From DATLLJ01 sp035537875 (GTDB lineage: Bacteria; Acidobacteriota; Vicinamibacteria; Vicinamibacterales; CAVVIG01), in contig DATLLJ010000037.1 in the NCBI GenBank assembly GCA_035537875.1, forward strand, positions 124,001-188,000: a stretch of DNA of 64,000 nt. Direction: 5' to 3'. This document shows positions 1 to 8,267 of the stretch, piece by piece; the stretch's first letter is position 1, and each line of letters starts with the position of its first letter. The notes beneath the pieces were generated by a model. That model was not told where the DNA came from, did no database searches, and was given only the letters and a program-made list of their open reading frames with translations. The translations under genes were made by a program, and so were the position numbers.

Positions 1-171
1 GAGCTCAGTCCCGAGACGCTGCTCACCACGCGTGCCATTCAGGGATACGACGTGACCGTGCTTCAAGCCATCTACCACGTCGTCGAGCACTTCAGCATGC
101 ACACGGGACAAATCATCGTCTTCACCAAGACGCTGACCGCAAGAGATCTGCAACTGTGGCGAGCCCCTTAG
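1..171 (+). CDS. DinB-like (DUF1572-type) protein, C-terminal fragment
   Basis: The window opens inside this gene; only the last 56 codons are present, ending at TAG 169-171. The visible peptide contains YHVVEHFSMHTGQI, which matches the C-terminal helix of DinB/DUF1572 four-helix proteins, where the His residues help form a metal site. The family includes metal-dependent thiol transferases and many uncharacterised members, so the substrate cannot be named. The gene lies antisense to the open 3' end of the ABC permease on the other strand. That overlap is unusual, and one of the two 3' ends may be altered. Confidence 0.6.
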   Translation, partial: ELSPETLLTTRAIQGYDVTVLQAIYHVVEHFSMHTGQIIVFTKTLTARDLQLWRAP

Positions 172-1773
172 CCACGCCAGAGCAAACGACACAAACACGA
201 GGACTGCCGCAGACGCAACGCCGTGTGGTCTCAGTTCGCTGCTTGGTATGTAGGGGCTCACAAACGGCACGCGCCGATAGCGCAGGAATAGCGTTTCCAT
301 CAGGAGCGCCGACAGGGCAAGGCCGACGCCGAAATGAAACGCCGCGAGACGGGTGCCGAGGACCGTGGCGTGCCAGATGAAGAGGCCTCCGAGTGTCGGC
401 AGGACGAGCGCTATCCAACCCGCGAGCGTAACACCAGACATGTACGGTGTCAGGTTCCCCGCCCAAGCAAGACTGAACGTGGTGCTTGCCCGGAGTTCCG
501 CCGGGATACGTACCGCGCGTCGAAAGCCGCTGAGCACGCTGGCAAGCAGAAGCGATTGTCCAGCGAGGAGCGGCAAAGGAACGGATGTGACGTCGCCGGC
601 GTTGTGCCCAGGCCCCAATACCTGCCCCCGCGCCGTGATGAGCATCAGCGAGAGTCCAACGGCCAATGACGATGCCAGCGCGACACGCTGGGAGACTTGT
701 CTCGACAGCGTCTGCAGCGTGAAAAAGAATCCCGCCTGACGGAGCGATGTCCTCGCGACGACGTGACCCACGATCCACTTCCAGGCACGACCTGCGGCCC
801 CATCCTTGTGCGCACGGCGAACAACAGGCACTGGAAGCCGCCGGCTGTTCCACATGCACGCGGCAGTCGTCACGACGCCGACGATGGCCAGCGCCGCAAT
901 CGCCACCCACGCCAGCTCGTGATAGCGCGGCCACAAGCTTCGATATAGATCGGTTGCGTCGCGTTCCGCGACAACGTAGTAGCGCGGCGGGCTGGTGCGA
1001 GGCAGTGTGTCGATCACTGATCCCGCGAGCGTTTCGTGCAGCCCGACGAACCACAACGGAGGAAGGGCGCTTGCCGCCAGGCCTCCTTGCGCCAGCCAGT
1101 TGCGCGCCACGCCCGCATGGGCTCCTGGCAGAAGCAGCGACGCGGTCACGAGCGCCACGAGCAGAGCGGCCTGCAAGGCGGCAGAGATCCGCCGAAACCG
1201 GGCCGGTCCGACGATGGCCGACATCCCTTCGCGCAGACCGAGCACCGAGAGAAAGCCGAACGCACCGGCGGCCAGGGTCACAACACCGTGAGCCAGTGTC
1301 AGTGTCACCAAACCCACAAGGCTCACCGGCAACTTGGCAGGCACTGTCACGAACCTGAAGAAGGTCGGCGTCAGATTCCACACGACCGCCACGCCGATGG
1401 CCAGCAACGCGACCGCCGCGAACTTCGTACGAACGATGACAGCCAGTGGGATCGGAAGCACGCCGAGAGCCCCGGTGTCCCTCGCGTCGAGCGCGAGGGC
1501 ATCCCATTGAGCGACCGCCACAAGCGCCATCACCAGCATCGACGCTGAGGTAAAGAGAAAGCGGTCGTCAAGCGAACTGAGCGACACCATCCCGGGAGGC
1601 ATGAGGTTGCCGAACACATACGGGGTCGCGATCAGAAACGCCATAAACCCGCTGACGGCGACCAGGGTCCCACCGAGAGCCGACAGCACGACATGTCGAT
1701 CGGCGTTAGGCGATATGAGGTCGTGTTCCAGGAAGCGCCACAGGAAATGGCGGATAAGGAGGCGATCACGCAT
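1..1773 (-). CDS. ABC-2 type exporter permease, 3' end not closed in window
   Basis: ATG at 1773 opens a frame that stays open for 591 codons to the window edge. The protein is very hydrophobic, with roughly a dozen potential membrane segments and the conserved-looking stretch FLRYRRVPFVSPYIPS about 95 codons before the edge. It overlaps the upstream ATPase by 8 bp, so the two are probably coupled halves of one ABC exporter in the cytoplasmic membrane. The last clear membrane segment lies at about 150-190. Beyond it the frame runs antisense through the DinB-like gene and looks unlike a membrane protein. The true C-terminus may therefore be frameshifted or truncated near position 150. The substrate is unknown. 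Confidence 0.7.
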   Translation of the reverse strand, partial: MRDRLLIRHFLWRFLEHDLISPNADRHVVLSALGGTLVAVSGFMAFLIATPYVFGNLMPPGMVSLSSLDDRFLFTSASMLVMALVAVAQWDALALDARDTGALGVLPIPLAVIVRTKFAAVALLAIGVAVVWNLTPTFFRFVTVPAKLPVSLVGLVTLTLAHGVVTLAAGAFGFLSVLGLREGMSAIVGPARFRRISAALQAALLVALVTASLLLPGAHAGVARNWLAQGGLAASALPPLWFVGLHETLAGSVIDTLPRTSPPRYYVVAERDATDLYRSLWPRYHELAWVAIAALAIVGVVTTAACMWNSRRLPVPVVRRAHKDGAAGRAWKWIVGHVVARTSLRQAGFFFTLQTLSRQVSQRVALASSLAVGLSLMLITARGQVLGPGHNAGDVTSVPLPLLAGQSLLLASVLSGFRRAVRIPAELRASTTFSLAWAGNLTPYMSGVTLAGWIALVLPTLGGLFIWHATVLGTRLAAFHFGVGLALSALLMETLFLRYRRVPFVSPYIPSSELRPHGVASAAVLVFVSFALAWLRGSPQLQISCGQRLGEDDDLSRVHAEVLDDVVDGLKHGHVVSLNGTRGEQRLGTEL

Positions 1774-2563
1774 GGTCGGCGACCACGTCGGCGATGTCCG
1801 CTGCCGTTCGTTCGGGATCGGCGCGAAGCACGAGCTGCGAGAACACTTCCTCCAACGAACCGCGGCTCATCAGACGCTGGAGGGCCTCGACCGTATCGTC
1901 GGCCACGACGTTCCCACGATGAATCACGACCACCCGATCGCAAGCCTTCTCGACTAACTCGAGGATGTGGGAGCTGTACAGCACAGCTTTGCCGCGTCTG
2001 GCGAGCGCGATCAGGAGCTGACGCAGCACCAGCGTCGCCGCCACATCGAGGCCGGAGTCCGGTTCGTCCAGGACGAGGACATCGGGATCGTGCAGCAGTG
2101 CAGCAATGATCATCACCTTCTGCTTCATGCCCTTGGAGTACGAGCCGATGTCCTGGTTCGCCGCAGGCGACAAGCCAAACAGCTCGAGCAGCGCGCCGAT
2201 TTTTCGCGTGAGGAGCGCCGGCGGCAGCTCGCGGAGCCGTCCGACGAGTTCGAGATACTCGATCGCCGATTGAAAGGTGTAGAGGTTGGGCTCTTCCGGG
2301 ACGTAGCCGAGGCGCCGATGGAAGGCGACCGGATCGAGCGCGATGTCCTGTCCATCGAAGAGCACGGCGCCTGCCGATGTCTCGAGGAGGCCCGTGAGCA
2401 TCTTTGCCGTCGTGCTCTTCCCGGATCCGTTCGGACCAAGGTAACCGACCACTTCACCCGCACGAACCTCGAAGCTGACGTCGCTCACGACTGCGGTCCC
2501 GAAGAATCGCTTCACGAGGTGTCGTGCTTCCAGCCCCACGGAAACCTTAGACACCAGATGCAA
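1766..2563 (-). CDS. ABC transporter ATP-binding protein
   Basis: This 265-residue nucleotide-binding domain belongs to the ABC-2/DrrA-like group. Walker A GPNGSGKST is at residues 43-51, the signature is YSKGMKQK at 142-149 (the usual variant of LSGGQ in this group), Walker B VLVLDEP is at 162-168 and the H-loop His is near 199. It would hydrolyse ATP on the cytoplasmic face to drive the permease encoded directly downstream, whose ATG lies inside this gene's last codons. The substrate cannot be read from the sequence. The length is normal for a single-domain ATPase. Confidence 0.93.
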   Translation of the reverse strand: MHLVSKVSVGLEARHLVKRFFGTAVVSDVSFEVRAGEVVGYLGPNGSGKSTTAKMLTGLLETSAGAVLFDGQDIALDPVAFHRRLGYVPEEPNLYTFQSAIEYLELVGRLRELPPALLTRKIGALLELFGLSPAANQDIGSYSKGMKQKVMIIAALLHDPDVLVLDEPDSGLDVAATLVLRQLLIALARRGKAVLYSSHILELVEKACDRVVVIHRGNVVADDTVEALQRLMSRGSLEEVFSQLVLRADPERTAADIADVVADHA

Positions 2564-2584
2564 TGAAATGGACGCGCCAGCCTC

Positions 2585-5251
2585 TTACTCAATTCGCAGG
2601 GCGGTGGTCGGCTCGATGCGGGTCGCGCGTCGCGCGGGAACGAGAGACGCGACCAGCGCCACCGTCACGAGGACGGCGACCGTGACGATGAACGTCACGA
2701 GGTCGCGCGCCTCGGTGCGCACGAACGTGTTCTGCAGCAGCCGACCGACCACCAGTGCGGCGGGCACGCCAAGGACCACACCGGCACTGATAACCCAGGC
2801 GCCGGTCTTGAGAAACAGCCAGCGCACCTGCGTGGCCTGGGCGCCGAGCGCCATTCTGACGGCAATCTCTTGCGTGCGACGTCTCACGGCGTACGCCATC
2901 GCCGAGTAGAGGCCCACGCCGGAGAAGACCAGCGCCAGGCCGCCGATCGTCGCGTACCGCGACGCCATATCGGCCGGGCCCGCCCTCGAGCGATCGCGGA
3001 GTTCGTCGAGCGTTCTCACGACGCCAAGCGCGAGATCGGGATCGATGGCGTTCACAGCGTCACGCACGGCCGGGACGACGGGACCCAAGCCGCCGGAGCC
3101 GCGCACGATAAGCGAAATCGCGGCCGGCGCCTCGGCACGAAACGGCAGATACACCGTGGGTACCGCGTCGCGGACCTGTCGAATGTCCGGAGCAACGCCG
3201 ACGATCGGCACCGACACCGGCGGCGCAGGGCCATCGGCTTCTCTCAGGTAGGTCCGTTGGCCCGTTGGCGGCCGGATCTCGAGGCGACGACCGATCGGGT
3301 TCCCGGCGCCGAGGTATACCTCGGCGAATCGCTGGTTCACGATCGCCGCCTCGTGCCCGGGAGCCCCGTGCAACTCGGAGAAGGACTCGCCGAGGACGAG
3401 ACCGCGGACGACGGTGTGAAAGTATGCGGGCTCCACAAGCACGGTCATGACGTCCGGCGGCGGCTCGGTCGTGGGCCGCCCATCGACTGACGTGAGCTGG
3501 CGCCTTCCAGCCGGCGAGAACGGCGCCGCGCTGGCGACAGTACTCGCCGTCACGCCCGGCACCGACAGCAGGCGAGTCTTCAGCTGCTCGTGAAACGCGA
3601 CGCGCTGGTCACGCGTCGCATAGGTCTGGGCCGGCAGTCGAATGAGGGTCGTAACGGCATCCGACGTCTGCACGTTGCGGTCAAGCGCATAGAAACTGAA
3701 GAACTGTCTGGCGGCCAATCCGGCGCCGTTCAAGAGCGCCAGCGTGATCGCGAACTGCCCGACGAGAAGCGCGTGGGTCCAGCGCCGCACCTTCGGGGGT
3801 GTGCTCAGACGACCGCCTTCCTTGAGTCCATCGGCGGTTGCGCGACTCGAGGCATAGAGTGCTGGCGCCAGGCCGAAGAGTCCGGTGGTGACGAGCGCGA
3901 TGGCCGCCAGCGTCCCGAGCAGGCGGACGTCCATCTTGATGCGCCAGTACGGCAACTGCGGAGCGGCGTGCGACGCCGAGATCGTCAGGACGAGCCATGA
4001 GAAACCCACGGCCAGGACCCACGCCACCGACGCCAGCAGCAGGCTCTCGAGCAACAGCCCGCGCACGATCCGCCACTGTGTGGCGCCGATCGCCAGGCGA
4101 ATCGCGATCTCGCGCGATCGATACGCCGCGCGTGCCAGCAGCAGATTCGCCAGATTGGCGGCCGCGATCAGCAGGACGAAAGCCGCGGCGAGCAGCGGCA
4201 TATAGAACGTCGAATTGGTGAGCTTCATTTCGCCACCGCCGTTGTAGGCCTCGAGCAGTGTGTTCACGAGAGGCCGGACATCCCTGTTCGTGTCGGGATG
4301 CGCAACGGCGAGGTTCGCCGCGATCGGCGTGAGCTCGGCTCGCACGCGGTCGAGGTCCGCATCGTCGGGCAGGCGGCCGATCATCATCAGCGGGCGTGTA
4401 TCGCGACGTTGCGCGGCCAGTCCCGGCATCTGCGCCAGCGGCATCCAGACATCGGTGAAGTCGATGAAGCGGATGCCGTCGGGCATGACGCCGATGATCG
4501 TCGCGGGCGTGGCGGCGTTCACCGTAACCTTGCGTCCCAGCACGTCGCGGCTTGCCGCGTAGCGGCTCTTCCAGATGTTGCTCGAAATGATCGCCACGGG
4601 TTCGGCGCCAGGGCGATCGTCGGCCGCCGAGAAGTCGCGACCGAGCATGGGCTTGACGCGGAGCACGGAGAACATGTCGGCCGACACATACAGTCCTTCG
4701 AACTGCTCGGGTGCGGCACCGTCGCGCCCCAGGCTGATGGTGCCGATCGCAAACGCGGCCGACGAGCCGTCGAATACCCGCGCGTCGCGGTGCCAATCCT
4801 GGTAGTCGGCAAACGAGAGGCCGGCCTCTCGGCCGCGCGCATCGACCGTCCTCATGATCGCAATGCGGTCCGGGCGCTCGAACGGAAAGTCGCGCCACAG
4901 GTCGGCGTACGTGCTGATGAAGGTCGTGTTCGCCACTGCCATGGCCAACGCAAGAGTCAGGATGGCGCCGGCGGTGAACCACCGGTCTTTGGCCAGGACT
5001 CGCCACGCAAATCGCAGGTCTGCGCCTAAATCGCCCAGAGCGGGCGGGCGACGGACGTCGCGGCACGCCTCTTTGACCTGGTCGAGCCCGCCAGACGTCA
5101 ACCGAATCTGGCGGCGCACGTCGGCTTCGGCTTGTCCAGCGCGCACACCGTCCGCGAGCTCGCGCTCGATGTGGTCGCGAAGTTCGGCGTCGAGCTCGCG
5201 CTCGAGGGCGCGGCGGCGGAGCACGCGGCGCGACAATGTCCACAGGGTCAT
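2585..5251 (-). CDS. ADOP-family (MacB/FtsX-like) permease
   Basis: This 888-residue protein is an acidobacterial duplicated orphan permease. A short cytoplasmic prefix (ELDAELRDHIEREL, about residue 20) precedes a first membrane helix, a MacB-like periplasmic domain and three FtsX-type helices. A second periplasmic domain and three more helices follow, ending near the C-terminus in LVPARRATRIEPTTALR, the usual end of FtsX permeases. The start chosen is ATG 5251, which overlaps the PadR stop as ATGA; an upstream in-frame Met lies inside padR and is less likely. No ATPase is adjacent in the same operon, which fits the orphan label. A role in export or mechanotransmission is inferred from the family. 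Confidence 0.9.
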   Translation of the reverse strand: MTLWTLSRRVLRRRALERELDAELRDHIERELADGVRAGQAEADVRRQIRLTSGGLDQVKEACRDVRRPPALGDLGADLRFAWRVLAKDRWFTAGAILTLALAMAVANTTFISTYADLWRDFPFERPDRIAIMRTVDARGREAGLSFADYQDWHRDARVFDGSSAAFAIGTISLGRDGAAPEQFEGLYVSADMFSVLRVKPMLGRDFSAADDRPGAEPVAIISSNIWKSRYAASRDVLGRKVTVNAATPATIIGVMPDGIRFIDFTDVWMPLAQMPGLAAQRRDTRPLMMIGRLPDDADLDRVRAELTPIAANLAVAHPDTNRDVRPLVNTLLEAYNGGGEMKLTNSTFYMPLLAAAFVLLIAAANLANLLLARAAYRSREIAIRLAIGATQWRIVRGLLLESLLLASVAWVLAVGFSWLVLTISASHAAPQLPYWRIKMDVRLLGTLAAIALVTTGLFGLAPALYASSRATADGLKEGGRLSTPPKVRRWTHALLVGQFAITLALLNGAGLAARQFFSFYALDRNVQTSDAVTTLIRLPAQTYATRDQRVAFHEQLKTRLLSVPGVTASTVASAAPFSPAGRRQLTSVDGRPTTEPPPDVMTVLVEPAYFHTVVRGLVLGESFSELHGAPGHEAAIVNQRFAEVYLGAGNPIGRRLEIRPPTGQRTYLREADGPAPPVSVPIVGVAPDIRQVRDAVPTVYLPFRAEAPAAISLIVRGSGGLGPVVPAVRDAVNAIDPDLALGVVRTLDELRDRSRAGPADMASRYATIGGLALVFSGVGLYSAMAYAVRRRTQEIAVRMALGAQATQVRWLFLKTGAWVISAGVVLGVPAALVVGRLLQNTFVRTEARDLVTFIVTVAVLVTVALVASLVPARRATRIEPTTALRIE

Positions 5252-5592
5252 CGCGATCCTCCGGCAGTCTTGAGAATCAGGCCGACCGCCTCTGTCAGCC
5301 GCAGCCAGCTGGCGGCCTCTTCCTTCAGCTGCTTTCGTCCTTTGGGCGTGAGGCGATAGAACTTCGACTCGCGACCGGTGTCCGACATCTTCCACTCCGC
5401 GGTCAGCAGGCCGCGGTTTTCAAGCCGGTGGAGGGCGGGATAGAGCGAGCCCTGCGGCACCTGCACGACGTCGCGCGAGATCAGCTGGAGGCGTTGCGCG
5501 ATGCCGTAGCCGTGAATGGCCCCGCCGGCGACGACGTGAAGGATCAACAGGTCGAGCGTGCCCTGGGGGAGATCGGATTTGTCCGGCACCAT
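5248..5592 (-). CDS. PadR-family transcriptional regulator
   Basis: This 114-residue winged-helix protein begins DLPQGTLDLLILHVV and contains the PadR signature GSLYPALHRLENRGLL, followed by the FYRLTPKGRKQL wing. PadR proteins usually repress their own promoter and an adjacent transporter gene. Its TGA overlaps the ATG of the ADOP permease, so the two are almost certainly co-translated. This pairing is very common in Acidobacteriota. A dyad-containing promoter region directly upstream (5602-5637) would suit autoregulation. The inducing ligand is unknown. Confidence 0.93.
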   Translation of the reverse strand: MVPDKSDLPQGTLDLLILHVVAGGAIHGYGIAQRLQLISRDVVQVPQGSLYPALHRLENRGLLTAEWKMSDTGRESKFYRLTPKGRKQLKEEAASWLRLTEAVGLILKTAGGSR

Positions 5593-5601
5593 ACACCTCG
5601 G

Positions 5602-5637
5602 TCTTCTACCTATACACCACTACCTGTAGAAGAGCAA
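5602..5637 (-). promoter_or_regulatory. Putative padR promoter with overlapping dyad operator
   Basis: On the minus strand TTGCTC (5637-5632) and TATAGG (5614-5609) are separated by 17 bp, a reasonable sigma70-type -35/-10 pair. A perfect 8-bp inverted repeat, TCTTCTAC (5602-5609) and GTAGAAGA (5626-5633), brackets this promoter. ATACACC boxes occur at 5591 and 5612, with the inverted copy GGTGTAT at 5653. Binding by PadR is an inference from position. Confidence 0.5.
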
Positions 5638-5661
5638 GGCGTATAACCGCGCTGGTGTATG

Positions 5662-5964
5662 TCAGGCCCCGCCGTAGGTCAGCCAGCGCCGGGTGAGATA
5701 GTCGCTCAAGGTCAGGACGATCAGAATGCCCAGCCAGAAGATGCTCCCGAGGACGACGGCCCATGTGAGGCGCGTGCTGTACTTCACGTGCATGAAGAAC
5801 AGCACGACGATCGTGGCCTTGAACACGGCAATCGCGAGCGCCACGACGGTATTGAGCACCCCGAGATCGATGAAAGCGGCCTGCACGGTGAGGTAGGTGC
5901 AGAGCATGAGCAGTCCGAAGACGGTGTAGTAGAGGCGTTTGGGGAGAATGTGTTCAGACATCAT
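5662..5964 (-). CDS. Cytochrome c oxidase subunit IV (CtaF-like)
   Basis: This 100-residue protein has three predicted membrane helices and the motif FFMHVKYSTRL, typical of the prokaryotic subunit IV family. It is the last gene of the ACIII-caa3 operon, 9 bp after subunit III. The subunit is thought to stabilise the oxidase in the cytoplasmic membrane and carries no metal. Two ATG codons stand in tandem (5964 and 5961); either could be the start. Confidence 0.88.
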   Translation of the reverse strand: MMSEHILPKRLYYTVFGLLMLCTYLTVQAAFIDLGVLNTVVALAIAVFKATIVVLFFMHVKYSTRLTWAVVLGSIFWLGILIVLTLSDYLTRRWLTYGGA

Positions 5965-5973
5965 CGAGAGTGA

Positions 5974-6663
5974 TCATGCATGCCGTCCAATCAAGTAGAG
6001 CAACGGAAACAGAAAAATCCAAACGATGTCCACGAAATGCCAGTACAGGCCGCTGACCTCGATCGGGTTGTAGTACTCCGCCGTGATCGTTCCGCGCCAG
6101 GACATCCAGACCATGACCGCCATGACACCGAGGCCGATGATCATGTGGATCGCATGCAGGCCGGTCATCAGGTAATACAGCGAGAAGAAGATCTGCGCCT
6201 CGCGGAAGTGCTCCGCCTCGAACTGAAACCGAGGGCCGGGGAAATGACCCTCGAGAAACCCTTCGTAGTACTCAAACCCTTTGATGCCGAGGAAGACGCT
6301 CCCCAGCAGCATCGTGACGGCGAGGAAGAGAATCAGCGAACGCCGGTCACCTGTCTGCGCGGCGTGAACCGCCAGCGCCATCGTCAGGCTGCTCGTGATC
6401 AGGACCACCGTGTTGATGGTGCCGGGCCAGATGAGCAGCTCGCGGCTCGCCGCCGTGAACGCCCCGGAATACCAGCCGCGGTAAAGGGCATAGGTGAGGA
6501 ACAGGCCCCCGAAGAACAGCACTTCGGTCACCAGAAAGCACCACATGCCCAGCGTCGCGGCTTCCCGCTGCTGAGCCAGGCTATCGAACTGATGGGCGAG
6601 GCCGGAGTGGTGCCCCGAGACCTCGCCGATGTGGCTCGCCTGCGCCGCGCCGTCAGGCGACAT
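5974..6663 (-). CDS. coxC: Cytochrome c oxidase subunit III
   Basis: This 229-residue protein has about five helices. The start is set at ATG 6663, which overlaps the end of coxA by 11 bp; the longer upstream reading only follows coxA antiframe and is arginine/proline-rich. Recognisable subunit III motifs are GMWCFLVTEVLFFGGLF near the N-terminus and GLHAIHMIIGLGVM and YWHFVDIVWIFLFPLLY near the C-terminus. It would sit beside subunit I in the membrane and protect oxidase turnover. No metal ligands are expected in this subunit. Confidence 0.93.
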   Translation of the reverse strand: MSPDGAAQASHIGEVSGHHSGLAHQFDSLAQQREAATLGMWCFLVTEVLFFGGLFLTYALYRGWYSGAFTAASRELLIWPGTINTVVLITSSLTMALAVHAAQTGDRRSLILFLAVTMLLGSVFLGIKGFEYYEGFLEGHFPGPRFQFEAEHFREAQIFFSLYYLMTGLHAIHMIIGLGVMAVMVWMSWRGTITAEYYNPIEVSGLYWHFVDIVWIFLFPLLYLIGRHA

Positions 6664-8266
6664 GATCCACCTTGGGGGAGTACTCGTAGGCGTTCCAGGT
6701 GACGACGGGTGTCTGGCTGAAGTTCTCGGTCGGCGGGGGCGAGGTCGTCGTCCACTCCAGACCGACGGCTCCCCACGGATTCGAGCCTGCCGCACGCCCA
6801 TATCGCAGCGACCACATCAGGTACACCATCGGAATCAGGTAGCCGACGCCTAGAATCGACGCGCCGGCCGAGGACAACACGTTCAGCACCTGGAACTCCT
6901 CGGGATAGGCGTGATATCGCCGGGGCATCCCCAGGTAGCCGAGCACGAACTGCGGGAAGAACGTGAGGTTGAAGCCGATGAAGATGATCCCCGCGCTCAG
7001 TTTGGCGAGACCCTCGTTGTACAGCCGGCCCGAGATCTTCGGCCACCAGTAGTGGACGCCGCCGAGATAGGCCATGATCGTGCCGCCGACCATGATGTAG
7101 TGGAAGTGCGCGACGATGAAGTAGGTGTCGGTGACGTGGACGTCCACGGCAATCGCCGCCAGGAACAGACCGGTCAGGCCGCCGATCGTGAACAGCCCGA
7201 TGAACCCGTAGGCGTACAGCATCGGCGTTTCCCACGACACCGCCCCGCGATACATCGTCGCCGTCCAGTTGAACACCTTCACGGCTGATGGAATCGCCAC
7301 CATGAAGCTCAGAATCGAGAAGATGAGCGCCGAGTACACGGATTCACCTGCGACGAACATGTGGTGGCCCCAGACGAGAAACCCCAGCACGGCGATCGCG
7401 AGGCTCGCAAAAGCGACGAACGAATAGCCGAACACCGGCTTGCGGCAGCCGGCAGCCACGAGTTCGCTGACCACGCCCATCGCCGGCAGCACCATGATGT
7501 AGACCGCTGGATGCGAGTAGAACCAGAAGAGGTGCTGGAAGAGCACAGGGTCTCCTCCGAGCGCCGGATTGAAGAAGCCAAACTGAAACAGGCGCTCGGC
7601 GGCGACGAGCAGAATGGTAATCGCAATCACCGGCGTGCCCAGGACGTTGATCAGGCTGGTGGCATAGGTCGACCAGATGAACAACGGCAGCCTGAACCAG
7701 GTCATCCCCGGCGCACGCATCCGATGAATGGTGACGATGAAGTTGAGCCCCGTCAGGATGGACGAAAAGCCGGTGATGAAGATCCCCAGGGCGGTCGGAA
7801 TCACGTTCGTTGTCGATGAGGCCGTGCTGAACGGGGTATAGAACGTCCAGCCGGTGTCGACGCCACCCGAGACCAGCGCATACAGCGTGAAGGCCCCGCC
7901 AAGCATGTAGATGTACCAGCTCGCGAGGTTCAACTTCGGAAATGCGAGGTCTTTGGCCCCAATCATGATGGGGACGAGAAAGTTGCCGAGGACGCTGGGA
8001 ATGGCCGGGATGAGGAAGAAGAACACCATCATCACGCCGTGCATCGTGAACAGCTTGTTGTAGGTCTCGTCAGAGACCAGATCGCCGGCGGGCGTTGCCA
8101 GGTCGAGCCGGATCCACACCGCGAACGCGCCGCCCACGAAGAAGAAGAAGGTGACGGCTGCCAGATATAGAAGGGCGATTCGCTTGTGATCGCGCGTCAA
8201 GAGCCACGAGCGAATCCCGTAGCCGTTGTTCAGATAGTGCCGCGGAGGAAGCAGGACAGTCGGCAT
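6653..8266 (-). CDS. coxA: Cytochrome c oxidase subunit I, A2-type (caa3)
   Basis: This 537-residue, twelve-helix haem-copper subunit is the catalytic O2-reducing, proton-pumping core. Visible ligands are His76 and His389 (haem a), His387 (haem a3), and His252, His301 and His302 (CuB). Tyr256 is placed for the His-Tyr cross-link and Lys330 for the K-channel. The usual Glu of the GHPEVY motif is absent; the sequence reads FYSHPAVY, with the Tyr-Ser pair that defines A2-type oxidases. The gene lies 1 bp after coxB and overlaps coxC. The family position is clear. Confidence 0.97.
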   Translation of the reverse strand: MPTVLLPPRHYLNNGYGIRSWLLTRDHKRIALLYLAAVTFFFFVGGAFAVWIRLDLATPAGDLVSDETYNKLFTMHGVMMVFFFLIPAIPSVLGNFLVPIMIGAKDLAFPKLNLASWYIYMLGGAFTLYALVSGGVDTGWTFYTPFSTASSTTNVIPTALGIFITGFSSILTGLNFIVTIHRMRAPGMTWFRLPLFIWSTYATSLINVLGTPVIAITILLVAAERLFQFGFFNPALGGDPVLFQHLFWFYSHPAVYIMVLPAMGVVSELVAAGCRKPVFGYSFVAFASLAIAVLGFLVWGHHMFVAGESVYSALIFSILSFMVAIPSAVKVFNWTATMYRGAVSWETPMLYAYGFIGLFTIGGLTGLFLAAIAVDVHVTDTYFIVAHFHYIMVGGTIMAYLGGVHYWWPKISGRLYNEGLAKLSAGIIFIGFNLTFFPQFVLGYLGMPRRYHAYPEEFQVLNVLSSAGASILGVGYLIPMVYLMWSLRYGRAAGSNPWGAVGLEWTTTSPPPTENFSQTPVVTWNAYEYSPKVDHVA

Positions 8267-8267
8267 G

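Noticed and set aside
122..1507. Long arginine- and cysteine-rich minus-strand open frame
   Set aside because: It overlaps the hydrophobic permease frame entirely, has no recognisable domain and shows the composition of a shifted GC-rich frame. The permease frame fits the ATPase overlap and membrane pattern.
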